Shown here piece by piece: positions 18,704 through 27,224 of a DNA stretch of 64,000 bases (position 1 is the first letter of the stretch; every line of letters starts with the position of its first letter). Source of the stretch: Pelobacter seleniigenes DSM 18267 (GTDB lineage Bacteria; Desulfobacterota; Desulfuromonadia; Desulfuromonadales; Geopsychrobacteraceae); assembly GCF_000711225.1 (NCBI RefSeq), contig NZ_JOMG01000002.1:12501-76500 (forward strand). Direction: 5' to 3'. The notes below the pieces were generated by a model, which saw nothing but the letters and a program-made list of their open reading frames with translations, was not told the origin of the DNA and ran no database searches. The position numbers and the translations under genes are program-made.

Positions 18704-19735
18704 TTAGCGCTCCAGTCCGAAATCCTCATCCGTCAAGGATGAGGCGTATTCGTCCAGAACTTCCTCGGCTTCATCCTGATCAGGGACCTTGGCCAGATGA
18801 ATCAGGGCATCTCCCTCATGGGCCAGGGGCAGGTTCAATTCGCCGATCACCACCCCGGAAAACGGGGCGCGGACCTCTTCCCGATCATCTCCGAAGGGAT
18901 CACTCAAAACGCCGAGCAGGGCGTTCTTTCTGACCAGGGCTCCCAGTTTGACTTTTCGGGCAAAAATCCCGCTCATGCCGGCACGCACCCAACTGGTGTA
19001 ATCGGTGATGACCGGATCGGCCCGATGGCTTTTGCGCCCCGGCGGTAACATGCCGATGTGACGCATCAGCCGGACCATCCCCTTCAGGCCCACGGAAATA
19101 ACCGTCTCGTTAAAATAGAGCGCTTCGCCGCCTTCATAAACCAGCACCGGCTTGCCCAGTTCAGCAACCGCCTCCCGCAAAGATCCTTCCCGTAATTCGG
19201 AAGGGACAATGATAGGGGCACCGAACGCGGTAGCCAGTTCTATGGCCCGCGGATCGTCGAGACTGGTCCGGATCTGGGGCAGATTACTACGGAAGTTCGA
19301 ACCGGTATGCAGATCGACGCCGAAATCGCTGCGACTGGCTACTTCGCTCATGAACAGGTGGGCCAACCGGCCCGCCAGAGATCCTTTGGGCGTTCCCGGA
19401 AAGGAGCGATTCAAATCACGGCGGTCTGGTAAATAACGCGCCCGCTGGATAAAACCGAACGGATTGACCACCGGAATAGCCAGCAAAGTACCGCGCAAAG
19501 AACCCAGGACACGCTGGCCGAGCAGCCGACGAATGATTTCAACCCCATTGATTTCATCGCCGTGAACCGCAGCGCTGACAAAAAGGGTTGCTCCTTTTTT
19601 CCGGCCATGCACGACCTGCACCGGAAGGGTCATGGCGTTGTGGGTATAGAGCCGGGCCACCGGTAGATTGACCGTGGCCCGCGTCCCGGGCTCAACCGAG
19701 ACCCCACCCAGAACAAAAGGAGCAACCTGTTTCAC
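18704..19735 (-). CDS. Succinylglutamate desuccinylase/aspartoacylase-family (M14-like) zinc hydrolase
   Basis: A 343-residue AstE/AspA-family metalloenzyme. Zinc ligands are visible as HGDEINGVE (HxxE, about residue 59) and the later DLHTGSNF His (about 142), with the substrate-binding RDLNRSFPG segment between. The C-terminal third ([21 protein letters not shown]) is the added beta domain seen in family members. Known members cleave N-acyl amino acids or C-terminal glutamate-like groups. Starts at GTG 19735, overlapping the rimK stop by four bases (GTGA), so coupled to it. With a RimK ligase upstream, a role in removing or trimming ligated glutamate is an attractive inference, not shown by sequence. 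Confidence 0.88.
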   Translation of the reverse strand: MKQVAPFVLGGVSVEPGTRATVNLPVARLYTHNAMTLPVQVVHGRKKGATLFVSAAVHGDEINGVEIIRRLLGQRVLGSLRGTLLAIPVVNPFGFIQRARYLPDRRDLNRSFPGTPKGSLAGRLAHLFMSEVASRSDFGVDLHTGSNFRSNLPQIRTSLDDPRAIELATAFGAPIIVPSELREGSLREAVAELGKPVLVYEGGEALYFNETVISVGLKGMVRLMRHIGMLPPGRKSHRADPVITDYTSWVRAGMSGIFARKVKLGALVRKNALLGVLSDPFGDDREEVRAPFSGVVIGELNLPLAHEGDALIHLAKVPDQDEAEEVLDEYASSLTDEDFGLER

Positions 19736-20661
19736 CCCTGTCCCCGCGTCCTGGTCCGGCCGGGCTTGGCCTGTTTCTCGATAAACTGAATGATCAGATC
19801 AGCGACATCTTTATCCGTCGCAGTTTCGATCCCCTCCAGCCCCGGGGACGAGTTGACCTCCATCACCACCGGGCCGTGATTGGAGCGCAACAGATCCACT
19901 CCGGCCACATTCAGCCCCATGATCCGCGCCGCCCGGGCAGCGGTAGAGCGTTCTTCCGGTGTCAGGCGGACCACCGAAGCCTTCCCTCCGCGATGCAGGT
20001 TGGATCGGAACTCACCTTCCTTGCCCTGCCTCTTCATGGCCGCGACCACCTTTTCGCCAACCACAAAGCAACGAATATCAGCGCCTTGGGCCTCCTTGAT
20101 GAACTCCTGCACCAAGATGTTTTCCTTCAGTCCACGAAAGGCCTCGATAACGCTCTCTGCGGCTTTATCCGTTTCCGCCAGGACAACCCCAATCCCCTGG
20201 GTCCCCTCAAGCAGCTTGATGACCAACGGAGCCCCGCCGGCCAGGCTGATCAGATCCTGGGTGTACTGGGTGGAATGGGCAAAACCGGTCACCGGCAAGC
20301 CGATGCCGCGGCGGGCCAGCAACTGCAGACTGCGTAATTTGTCCCGTGAACGACTGATCGCAACCGATTCATTGACACTGTACACTCCCATCATTTCGAA
20401 CTGCCGGACCACAGCGGTTCCGTAAAAGGTAATGGACGCCCCAATTCGCGGGATAATTGCATCAAATCCGCTCAGTTCCTCCCCCCGATAATGGATCGTC
20501 GGCCGCTGACTGGCAATGGTCATATAACAGCGTAACGGATCAACAACCCTGATTTCATGTCCCCTTTTTTTGCCGGCTTCGACCAGCCTGCGGGTCGAAT
20601 AAAGCTCCGGATTACCGGACAACACTCCAATTTTCATGCCCATCTCACTTTCACTTATCAT
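19732..20661 (-). CDS. rimK: RimK-family ATP-grasp amino acid ligase
   Basis: A 309-residue ATP-grasp ligase of the RimK type. E. coli RimK adds glutamates to the C-terminus of ribosomal protein S6. Visible elements: the N-terminal [14 protein letters not shown], the glycine-rich loop [15 protein letters not shown] near residue 148, and metal-binding [15 protein letters not shown] near 270. The frame begins at 20661; internal Met codons at 20643 and 20637 fit the family N-terminus better and none has a decisive ribosome binding site. It follows the RimB-like gene by 51 bases. rpsF (S6) is not in the window, so the acceptor could be S6 or another protein or peptide. Confidence 0.92.
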   Translation of the reverse strand: MISESEMGMKIGVLSGNPELYSTRRLVEAGKKRGHEIRVVDPLRCYMTIASQRPTIHYRGEELSGFDAIIPRIGASITFYGTAVVRQFEMMGVYSVNESVAISRSRDKLRSLQLLARRGIGLPVTGFAHSTQYTQDLISLAGGAPLVIKLLEGTQGIGVVLAETDKAAESVIEAFRGLKENILVQEFIKEAQGADIRCFVVGEKVVAAMKRQGKEGEFRSNLHRGGKASVVRLTPEERSTAARAARIMGLNVAGVDLLRSNHGPVVMEVNSSPGLEGIETATDKDVADLIIQFIEKQAKPGRTRTRGQG

Positions 20662-20712
20662 CCTCTATCAGACCGTCGTTAAACGGTCTGTTGAGCCCAT
20701 ACCGGGACTTAT

Positions 20713-21168
20713 TCAATAACCAACGCGCCCCGGTCTGCCAAACAGGTAGGAGCGGTCAGGAGCAACAATTTTCCCCTGCAACGCCGTTCGTCCAAGCAGC
20801 ATCCTGAACTTCATGCTGTCCCGGTTGGTCAGGGTCATTTCAACGGGCCAGCACAGATTCCCCAGCTGCACTGTTGTTTCAATGACATAGCGCATTTCCC
20901 GGTGTCCGCCTGAATCGCTGACCTCGCGATAATCCTTAACCGGGCACTGACAGATCAGCTCACGGTCCAGCCGCTTCTGCAACGGATGGACGCCAAAGCG
21001 CACCATCTTTACGCCTGCTGCTTCGAAGGGTTCAACAAAATAGGCATGCAGCGCCGAAGTCCTGGCTCCGGTATCTATTTTGGCTTTGATTTGCGCAATA
21101 TGCAAATCGGGCAAGGCCAGCCACTCACGCCAGCCCAGGCATATTTTTTCCATGATCGGTTTCTTCAT
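20713..21168 (-). CDS. RimB-like ATP-dependent zinc protease family protein (PF05618)
   Basis: About 151 residues of the small retropepsin-like family found beside rimK. The sequence KIDTGARTSALHA (D-T-G, near residue 32) is the aspartic-protease-like signature, and MLLGRTAL near 127 is the second conserved block. The Pseudomonas relative RimB is a protease that acts in the same pathway as RimK and counters S6 modification. ATG at 21168 (or 21153) gives the family start MEKICLGWREWLALPDL; the frame extends to 21204. It opens the operon with rimK, the AstE-like gene, corA and the mscS-type gene. The name zinc protease is historical; the visible motif is aspartic. Confidence 0.85.
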   Translation of the reverse strand: MKKPIMEKICLGWREWLALPDLHIAQIKAKIDTGARTSALHAYFVEPFEAAGVKMVRFGVHPLQKRLDRELICQCPVKDYREVSDSGGHREMRYVIETTVQLGNLCWPVEMTLTNRDSMKFRMLLGRTALQGKIVAPDRSYLFGRPGRVGY

Positions 21169-21238
21169 CCTGTCATTAATAGGGTCAGCAGTTCCCGGCA
21201 CCACTGGAACAAATTTCCCCGGTGGCGCGCTGTGTACT

Positions 21239-21267
21239 CGAATACAGGGAAACTCCGATCAGGTCAA
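21239..21267 (-). promoter_or_regulatory. Candidate sigma70 promoter of the rimB-rimK operon
   Basis: On the minus strand TTGACC (21262-21267) and TATTCG (21239-21244) are 17 bases apart, about 70 bases upstream of the RimB-like start. Both hexamers keep most consensus bases. Position fits a promoter for the whole rimB-rimK-astE-corA-mscS run. Predicted by eye only. Confidence 0.4.
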
Positions 21268-21455
21268 TCGATAATATGTGCAATCAAAAAGGAGGGGGGC
21301 TGCGCATCTCCTGCCTGCCACGGCATCCCGTTAACCCTGCCGGAGCAGCTTCAATGCCTGACAGCGCAACCGGCAGCAGGATAATAAACATAAAAAGGGG
21401 GAAATTGCAGAAATGAGGACAGCGCACACCAGCAACCGGCAAGCGCAGAAGGGCG

Positions 21456-22175
21456 TTACTCGTTGATCGTACTTTCCAGTTCTGCCTGCACGGAAAGCAG
21501 ATGTTCTTTCATCATCTGCCTGGCACGCTCGGCATTTTGAGAGCGGACCGCTTCAAGAATACGCATATGCTGGAAAACAGCTCTGGTTCTGGTGACATTC
21601 AGATCGACACTGCGCTGTAATTGGGGCCACAGTTTACCTTTGTGCCGCATCTCCCAAAGGCTCTCGATATGGCTCTGCAGCAGAGAATTTTTCGAAGCCT
21701 TGGCGATAATCAGGTGAAACTGCATATCCCCTTCTTCAGAGGTGAACCCGGCCTGATTTTCTCCAACCATCATTTCAATAGCCTGCTCCATGCCATCGCA
21801 TTGCCGCGTGGTTCGATTCAGGGCCGCCAAACGAGCGGCTTCCGGCTCCAAGAGCATGCGCACCTGAATCTGTTCAAAAGGGCCGGCTTCCGAGCTGATG
21901 ACCTGCGGGGGAAGTTCTTCACTCAGATTCAGCACCACAGCGCCGAAATTCCTCTTCACCGCCAGAATCCCCGAGACCTCCAAAGCGACAATCGCCTCCC
22001 TGATGGTTGCCCGGCTGACCCCCAGCTCTTTTGACAATTCCGTTTCGGAAGGCAGACGATCCCCTTCGACCAGGTTCTGGGCCAGCAGATATCTTTTGAT
22101 ATCGTGGGAGACCCGGACATAAAGCCGCTCATTAGTTTCGGTATCACGGAGTGAGGATTCCGGTTTGGCTGTCAT
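21456..22175 (-). CDS. GntR-family regulator, FadR/FCD subfamily
   Basis: A 239-residue transcription factor with an N-terminal winged helix-turn-helix (LPSETELSKELGVSRATIREAI, about residues 40-61, the typical GntR DNA-reading helix) and an all-helical C-terminal FCD ligand domain. In the FCD domain the metal-binding His/Asp set is visible (DMQFHLIIA, AVFQHMRI, MMKEHL). FCD regulators usually sense organic or sugar acids. It is divergent from an SDR gene and an amidohydrolase gene and has a perfect GntR-type operator 80 bases upstream of its own start, so it likely controls itself and perhaps those genes. The effector is unknown. Confidence 0.92.
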   Translation of the reverse strand: MTAKPESSLRDTETNERLYVRVSHDIKRYLLAQNLVEGDRLPSETELSKELGVSRATIREAIVALEVSGILAVKRNFGAVVLNLSEELPPQVISSEAGPFEQIQVRMLLEPEAARLAALNRTTRQCDGMEQAIEMMVGENQAGFTSEEGDMQFHLIIAKASKNSLLQSHIESLWEMRHKGKLWPQLQRSVDLNVTRTRAVFQHMRILEAVRSQNAERARQMMKEHLLSVQAELESTINE

Positions 22176-22253
22176 AAAATTGTACCCTTTCTGCGGCTAA
22201 TTATCAGGTTGCGTGCCGCCCCAGTCAAGAGTAAACATAGCGGATCCAAAACT

Positions 22254-22266
22254 ATTGTCAGACAAT
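22254..22266. promoter_or_regulatory. FadR/FCD-type operator (palindrome)
   Basis: ATTGTCAGACAAT is a perfect palindrome with a single central base. It contains TTGTCAGACAA, which fits the TNGTNNNACNA half-site consensus known for FadR-subfamily GntR regulators. It lies 80 bases upstream of the divergent GntR gene, the natural place for autoregulation. I found no second copy upstream of the SDR gene. Confidence 0.7.
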
Positions 22267-22881
22267 AAAAGGCCACCTTCCAAGTCCTGAACAACCGTCA
22301 AAACAGTTGAATAAGTCAATAAATATTCTCATTGTAATTTTGGGAACTTCAAGCAGCTCGATGCTGAGAGGAGCAAAATCCCGACCTGAAGATCGCCCAA
22401 AAACGCACAAAGCCCTGTTCAATTGACAGGCAATCTTAGCAGATCTAAAATTGACTTTTTTACCGAAAACAGGGCTATCCCAAAAAAAATTCCCCAGCAA
22501 AGAAACACCGAGTTTCACACTGGCCACAGACCAGGTCTGAACGCATCAATAAGGCGATAGTTTCACTCCTCCGCCTGCCACATAACAATTCACGTGGGGA
22601 GATCGAACCGCTACGAATCTATTGACGTGATAATGGCAAAGCCCGAATCCTGCCTCGCAGAAAATCATCGCTACGGGAAAACCTTCGTCACCATATCCTA
22701 CCAGGAGAAATTTAGCTTCTCAAAGAAGGATATTCTATACAGGAATCAAGAGAGGCTGCTATAGTTGCAGATGAAATTTATGAGGGCGACGGTGCATTCC
22801 CAAGCACAGGCAAAAACCCGGGCCTTCTTACGCAACAGCCAACCAGGCAATCATTCTTTTTTTACAACCAAGGAGAGAAAC
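22267..22881. other. 615-base intergenic stretch before the SDR gene
   Basis: No convincing gene. An 89-codon open frame (22258-22527, minus) has no ribosome binding site and no family features. A 9-base inverted repeat (AGCCCTGTT about 22411, AACAGGGCT about 22468) flanks some 50 bases. The stretch is more AT-rich than its neighbours. It may be regulatory DNA for the SDR operon or decayed sequence. The SDR ribosome binding site (AGGAGA) closes it. Confidence 0.5.
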
Positions 22882-23619
22882 ATGAGATTTTCCGGACAAG
22901 TCTGTGTTTTGGTCGGCGGAGCTTCAGAACTGGCAACAGTCACAGGAAAAAGACTCATTGATGAGGGAGCAAAGGTTATCCTGATCCATCACAATCAGCC
23001 CTCTCTTGACCGAGTTTTGCCAGAGTATCAAGAACGAAAAGTTTTTTGCTATATCGCCAACATTACCGACTTTGAAACTCTGAGAGACACCTTCAATGCC
23101 ATCGCCAAAGAGCATGGCAAGATAGACGTCATGATCAATTGCGCCGGCATCATGAAACCAGCCCCCATTGAAAAACTGTCCTCAGGAGATTGGCAAGATG
23201 TTATCGATGTCAATTTGACCGGTACGTTCTATGCCTGTAAAGCCGCAGCAACCATAATGCGACAGCAAAAATCAGGGAAAATTATCAATGTAGCATCCCT
23301 GGCCGGTCGCACCGGTCGCCCCGGAGTAGGTGTTAACTATGCCGCCTCCAAAGCTGGCATGATCGGCCTGACTCAAGCGTTAGCACAGGAACTGGCGAGT
23401 TACGGCATTACGGTCAATGTCGTTTCACCGGGACCGCTGAAAGGGCGCATGTTTCAAAAACTGCCCCAAGCGACAAAAGACAAATTGCAGGCAGGCATAC
23501 CTCTGGGCCGGGTCGGAGAAATGGAGGAAGTCGCTGGGGCGATTCTGTTTATGAGCAGCGCTGACGCAAACTGGATCACCGGTGAAGTCCTTGATGTAAA
23601 CGGTGGCGTTTTCATGTAA
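22882..23619 (+). CDS. Short-chain dehydrogenase/reductase
   Basis: A 245-residue classical SDR. Catalytic residues are present: Ser in INVASLAG, then YAASKAG (YxxxK) near residue 155, and NCAG near 82. C-terminal WITGEVLDVNGG is typical of FabG-like oxidoreductases. The N-terminal nucleotide loop is unusual: VLVGGASELATVTGKRL replaces the standard TGxxxGIG, so the third glycine is missing. The ATG at 22882 is fixed by AGGAGA five bases upstream, although the frame is open 117 bases further. It ends in TAATG against the amidohydrolase frame. Substrate is unknown; partner genes hint at a sugar-acid or lactone pathway. Confidence 0.92.
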   Translation: MRFSGQVCVLVGGASELATVTGKRLIDEGAKVILIHHNQPSLDRVLPEYQERKVFCYIANITDFETLRDTFNAIAKEHGKIDVMINCAGIMKPAPIEKLSSGDWQDVIDVNLTGTFYACKAAATIMRQQKSGKIINVASLAGRTGRPGVGVNYAASKAGMIGLTQALAQELASYGITVNVVSPGPLKGRMFQKLPQATKDKLQAGIPLGRVGEMEEVAGAILFMSSADANWITGEVLDVNGGVFM

Positions 23620-23651
23620 TGCACGCTGGAAAAGAAAGGGCCCAACCCACG

Positions 23652-24500
23652 ATGAACCTGATCAATGCCCCAAAGATCGACTCTCACCTTCATGTCTTTG
23701 ATCCGTTGAAGTTTCCCTATTCTCCCGGAACATTTTACGCCCCATCCGGCAGCGAGATAGGAACCCCGGATCAATTTTTAAAGGTTATGGATTGTCATAA
23801 CGTCAAGCACGCACTGCTTGTCGGCCCGAATTCAGGCTACGGCGAAGACAACAGTTGTCTGCTTGATACAATCGCCCGAAATCCGGATAAGTTTAAAGGG
23901 ATTGCGGTGGTGGATAACAATACCAGCCTGGAAAAACTGCACCAGCTTCAGCAACAGGGAATTATCGGGGTTGCTTTTAATGTCGCACTTCACGGGATTG
24001 CTCAATATACTAAAACGTCAGCACTCCTTGAAAAATTGACGACACTCGATATGTACCTGCAGATTCAGGTTCAGCATGATCAGCTGACAGAGCTATTGCC
24101 GCTTCTGACAACCTCAAAAGTAAAGGTTCTGGTCGATCATTGTGGACGCCCTGATCCGAAAGCGGGTCTGAATCAACAAGGCTTCAGGGATCTCCTTCGG
24201 TTGGCGGATAGCGGCCGGGTTTTTGTTAAAATTTCCGGCCAGTATAAAATATCGCAAGCGCCATATCCTTATCCAGATATGACTCCCTATATAAAAGAGC
24301 TATTCAATGCTTTTACCTTAGATGGTTGCGTATGGGCCTCTGACTGGCCTTTTTTGCGAGCACCGGCACGATTGGACTATGCTCCCCTGCTTAAATTAAT
24401 TGAACATTTTCTGCCATCCGTTTCTGAACAGCACAAACTCCTGTGGCAGACCCCGGCGAGACTGTTCGGCTTCGCCACCGGGGAGAGACCGGCGACTTAA
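23652..24500 (+). CDS. Amidohydrolase-family (PF04909-type) TIM-barrel hydrolase
   Basis: About 282 residues. The N-terminal DSHLHVFDP carries the HxH metal motif, VDHCGRPD is the mid-barrel His segment, and WASDWPF holds the conserved Asp. This is the amidohydrolase_2 group that contains 2-pyrone-4,6-dicarboxylate lactonase and sugar-acid lactone hydrolases. The ATG at 23652 (MNLINAPKIDSHLHV) gives the family N-terminus; an ATG at 23619 overlapping the SDR stop (TAATG) would add 11 residues and permit coupled translation, and cannot be excluded. The SDR-then-lactonase order suggests oxidation to a lactone followed by ring opening; this is inference. Confidence 0.85.
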   Translation: MNLINAPKIDSHLHVFDPLKFPYSPGTFYAPSGSEIGTPDQFLKVMDCHNVKHALLVGPNSGYGEDNSCLLDTIARNPDKFKGIAVVDNNTSLEKLHQLQQQGIIGVAFNVALHGIAQYTKTSALLEKLTTLDMYLQIQVQHDQLTELLPLLTTSKVKVLVDHCGRPDPKAGLNQQGFRDLLRLADSGRVFVKISGQYKISQAPYPYPDMTPYIKELFNAFTLDGCVWASDWPFLRAPARLDYAPLLKLIEHFLPSVSEQHKLLWQTPARLFGFATGERPAT

Positions 24501-24824
24501 CACGACTGGCAGGGGCAAAGAAAAACGATCAGGACCGACCAATGATCACATTAACCAACGGCCAATTGGTAGATGGCGGTCGCCAGGAGCACCCAATGAC
24601 TATGATCTGAAAAGTCCATAGGTTGAATAGCGACTGAAAATCGCCAAGGTGGCACCCCCTGCCCCAGAACACACCAGGGCCCTCCGAGGTGCTATCACCC
24701 AAGACACATCTCCACCTTTACAAGCTGTTGAAAACAGCCAGCTGCGCTCATGGATGGGAGATCAAAGGCAATGACGGATTTCCAACTCATTGATTTTCTA
24801 CGACTCGTGGTCGGCGACCCGAGG
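24501..24824. other. Gene-poor stretch after the amidohydrolase
   Basis: No gene is supported. A short frame starts at 24542 (MITLTNGQLVDGG, 22 codons to a TGA) and its opening resembles the N-terminus of cyclic amidohydrolases such as dihydroorotase, but it is too short to call. No terminator with a clear U-run was found. Confidence 0.4.
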
Positions 24825-25060
24825 TTAAACCGTTCCGATATATGCGCCAATCATTTCAATTAATTCAATCTGTCTGAATGGTTTGCTGAGGCTCGCTGTA
24901 AAACCATATGCTTCGCGATTCTTCATGATGGGATCTTGAGCATATCCGCTGACGACAAATACGGGCATTGCTATATTCATTTTCTGTATTTCTCTGACCA
25001 CCTCTTTTCCGCCCATTCCGCCAGGAATGGGCAGAAGCCTCTGCCGAGGAGACGAAACCA
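24825..25060 (-). pseudogene. C-terminal fragment of a response-regulator receiver domain
   Basis: The frame encodes IPGGMGGKEVVREIQ, then PVFVVSGYAQDPIMKN, and ends LSKPFRQIELIEMIGAY. These are the second half of a REC domain of the type found at the C-terminus of hybrid histidine kinases (GGMGGKE loop, VVSGY strand, KPF lysine). The phospho-acceptor Asp half is missing: upstream residues (NLLVSSPRQRLLP) do not continue the domain. The frame technically extends to 25127. No kinase is nearby, so this looks like the tail end of a deleted gene. Upstream bases 25061-25367 hold nothing I can identify. Confidence 0.65.
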
Positions 25061-25367
25061 ACAGATTCCTGGCCATCTTATTACAGACAACCACGCTGTC
25101 TGTATGCAATGCCAAACACTTTCGCATGACTCCAGCGCGGAAAACCCAAAAATAAATTTGTTACCAAACTATCAGGAACGGCACAAAGATGACTTGAACA
25201 GTAACATATCGCCGTTAATACTGTACATTATTGGCCCATTCAAAGTAAAAATCCGGACCTGGTGATTGAGCACAAACCAAAGGTCAGCTGAACTGAAAGA
25301 ATGTTAACGATGATAGTCTGAATCCTTTCAAAGCATTCCTAACCCTGAATGAAAGTGAGGTTGCCGG

Positions 25368-25919
25368 ATGAAAAAGATTTTCTTCTTGAGCCTGACCGTT
25401 CTGTTGATGTTCTCAACGCTGCTTCCTGCGGCGGAACAGGCAGACCAGAAACTCCACCTGTCTTGCAGTTACTGCGGGATGAATCGGGTTAAATTCGCCA
25501 CCAGCCGGATGCTGATCAACTACACGGACAAAACCAGTGTCGGCACTTGCAGTCTGCACTGCATGGCCCTGGAATTTGCCAACAGTATCGGCAAAACACC
25601 TGCAACCATTGAGGTCGGCGATTACAACACCCAACAGCTGATCGATGCAGAAACAGCCGTCTGGGTCATCGGCGGCGACCTGCCGGGCGTCATGTCCTCA
25701 CGAGCCAAATGGGCGTTTCGCGAGCGGGCGGCTGCGGAGGCCTTTGTCAGCAGCCATGGCGGGACCATTGCCGACTTTGATCAGGCGATGAAGACCGCTT
25801 ACGAGGATATGTACACGGACACCAAAATGATCCGCAAAAACAGGGCCATGAAAAAAGCGAAAATGCCGCACCAGGACATGGATCATGACATGCACCAGCA
25901 CGGCATGGAGAAAAAATAG
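25368..25919 (+). CDS. NosL-family protein with Met/His-rich tail
   Basis: A 183-residue exported protein: a signal peptide (MKKIFFLSLTVLLMFSTLL) and a NosL domain with SCSYCGMNRVKFA (CxxC then GM) and TCSLHCMALEF, the likely copper ligands. NosL proteins bind Cu(I) and help load nitrous oxide reductase. The end of the protein, MPHQDMDHDMHQHGMEKK, is an extra metal-binding Met/His tail. No nos gene is near, so a general copper or metal-trafficking role is more likely here. Ribosome binding site GAGG precedes the ATG. A strong terminator follows, so it is monocistronic. Confidence 0.85.
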   Translation: MKKIFFLSLTVLLMFSTLLPAAEQADQKLHLSCSYCGMNRVKFATSRMLINYTDKTSVGTCSLHCMALEFANSIGKTPATIEVGDYNTQQLIDAETAVWVIGGDLPGVMSSRAKWAFRERAAAEAFVSSHGGTIADFDQAMKTAYEDMYTDTKMIRKNRAMKKAKMPHQDMDHDMHQHGMEKK

Positions 25920-25973
25920 CGCGTCCAAACCAACAGGCAACAGTCCGGATAAAACGCGAAAAACCATTAAAAA

Positions 25974-26008
25974 CGCCCCCTGCCAGAGCTGACAGGGGGC
26001 GTTTTTTC
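25974..26008 (+). terminator. Rho-independent terminator after the NosL-like gene
   Basis: A perfect 9-base stem (CGCCCCCTG 25974-25982, CAGGGGGCG 25993-26001) is followed by TTTTTT. It lies 54 bases after the stop and before the convergent mbfA gene. Confidence 0.93.
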
Positions 26009-26049
26009 AAAACAACAAAAAAATCAGCAACACACTGCGTTCATGCAGA

Positions 26050-27030
26050 TCAGCCGCCGCCGATCAACGCACCGGCCGCAAAGACCAGGGCGCCACCCAG
26101 CACCACCTGGAAGGCGGCCCGCCAGAAAGGAGTCTCCATATAACGGTTCTGAATCCAGGCGATTGACCAGAGTTCAATAAAAACCAACACCAGCGCGATG
26201 GATGTCGCCATCCAGAAATGGGGGATAAGATAGGGGAGCGCGTGACCAAAGCCACCCAGAGTCGTCATCACTCCGGCCGCCAGGCCGCGCTTGCCCGGGC
26301 TCCCCCGGCCGGACAGTTCACCATCATCGGAAGCAGCTTCGGTGAAGCCCATGGAAATACCCGCTCCGACACTGGCGGCCAAGCCGACCAGGAAGGTGGT
26401 GTGAGTGTTCTGGGTGGCGAAGGCAGTGGCAAAAATAGGCGCCAGAGTCGAAACCGAGCCATCCATGAGTCCGGCCAGTCCCGGCTGCACCCAGGTCAGG
26501 ACAAACTGGCGATGGGCGGCGCGGTCTTCTTCGTGACGGTGCTCAGCCGGTAGATGCTCTTCTTCGAGGCCATCAGCAAGCTTGCCGTGCCCTGCTTCAA
26601 TTGCGGCAAGATCACCCAACAACCGGCGAATATCGGCATCCGAGGTATGCTCGGCGGCCTTCCGGTAGAACTGCTCGGCCTGGCGCTCCATTTCGCGCGC
26701 TTCGTTGCGAATCCGCTCCAGGCCCAGATTTTCGATCAGCCAGACCGGATTGCGTGCGTAAAACCCGGAGACATGTTCGCGGCGGATCAGGGGAATAACC
26801 GTACCGAAACGCTGCTTGTGTGCGTCGATCAGTTGGCGGCGATGCCCGTCTTCTTCTGCGGCCATCGCGTCGAAAATTTTCGCCGAAGCCGGGAAGTCGG
26901 TCCGCAACCGCTCGGCATATTGCCGATAAATACGCGCATCATCTTCTTCATTGGAAATGGCCAGAGCCAGGATCTCCTGTTCAGACAGATCCGAAAAGCG
27001 CCGCCGGCCACTGGGAACTCCGGGAATCAC
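26050..27030 (-). CDS. mbfA: Membrane-bound ferritin A: rubrerythrin-VIT1 fusion
   Basis: A 326-residue two-domain protein. The N-terminal half (about 1-160) is a ferritin-like diiron domain with EEDDARIY, EEDGHRR (ExxH), EREAEQ-type and EAGHGKL (ExxH) ligand segments. The C-terminal half (about 180-326) is a VIT1/CCC1-type membrane domain (QPGLAGLMDGSVSTLAP, several helices, short end GALIGGG). This is the plan of MbfA, an iron exporter in rhizobia that helps survive iron excess and peroxide. The frame starts at an ATG at 27045, but that codon precedes AGGAGG; the GTG at 27030 six bases after AGGAGG is the likely start. It may export iron or manganese. Confidence 0.9.
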   Translation of the reverse strand: MIPGVPSGRRRFSDLSEQEILALAISNEEDDARIYRQYAERLRTDFPASAKIFDAMAAEEDGHRRQLIDAHKQRFGTVIPLIRREHVSGFYARNPVWLIENLGLERIRNEAREMERQAEQFYRKAAEHTSDADIRRLLGDLAAIEAGHGKLADGLEEEHLPAEHRHEEDRAAHRQFVLTWVQPGLAGLMDGSVSTLAPIFATAFATQNTHTTFLVGLAASVGAGISMGFTEAASDDGELSGRGSPGKRGLAAGVMTTLGGFGHALPYLIPHFWMATSIALVLVFIELWSIAWIQNRYMETPFWRAAFQVVLGGALVFAAGALIGGG

Positions 27031-27117
27031 AACATGCCTCCTCATTGAGAATAACTAAAAGAAGCAGGGTCAGACACAAGGATCTCGTCCCGCGCGGCCA
27101 CTGCTAACCGATAGAAA

Positions 27118-27134
27118 CCCGCCAGGCTGGCGGG
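27118..27134 (-). terminator. Possible terminator-like hairpin upstream of mbfA
   Basis: On the minus strand CCCGCCAGCCTGGCGGG forms a 7-base stem followed by TTTC. It lies in the mbfA leader, downstream of the tRNA terminator. It could stop residual tRNA read-through or act as a leader element for mbfA. Confidence 0.4.
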
Positions 27135-27224
27135 ATCAGGTCATCACTATATTAGTTCAGATGGAAAATTCTGCAACAAACAAAAAGGAGCGCAACCGTC
27201 TTGTCGCAGCCAAGGAGCAAACAC

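Noticed and set aside
22411-22477. Inverted repeat as ends of a small mobile element
   Set aside because: Only nine bases per arm with no target duplication and no transposase, so too weak to call.
22258-22527. 89-codon minus-strand frame upstream of the GntR gene
   Set aside because: Overlaps the GntR operator, lacks a ribosome binding site and has no recognisable features.
22620-22690. Possible cyclic-di-GMP (GEMM) riboswitch before the SDR gene
   Set aside because: A few short matches (ggcaaagcc, cgcag) were seen but the conserved stems and order of the GEMM motif could not be built.
24936-25265. 109-codon plus-strand frame opposite the receiver remnant
   Set aside because: Antisense to the REC-like remnant and without family features.
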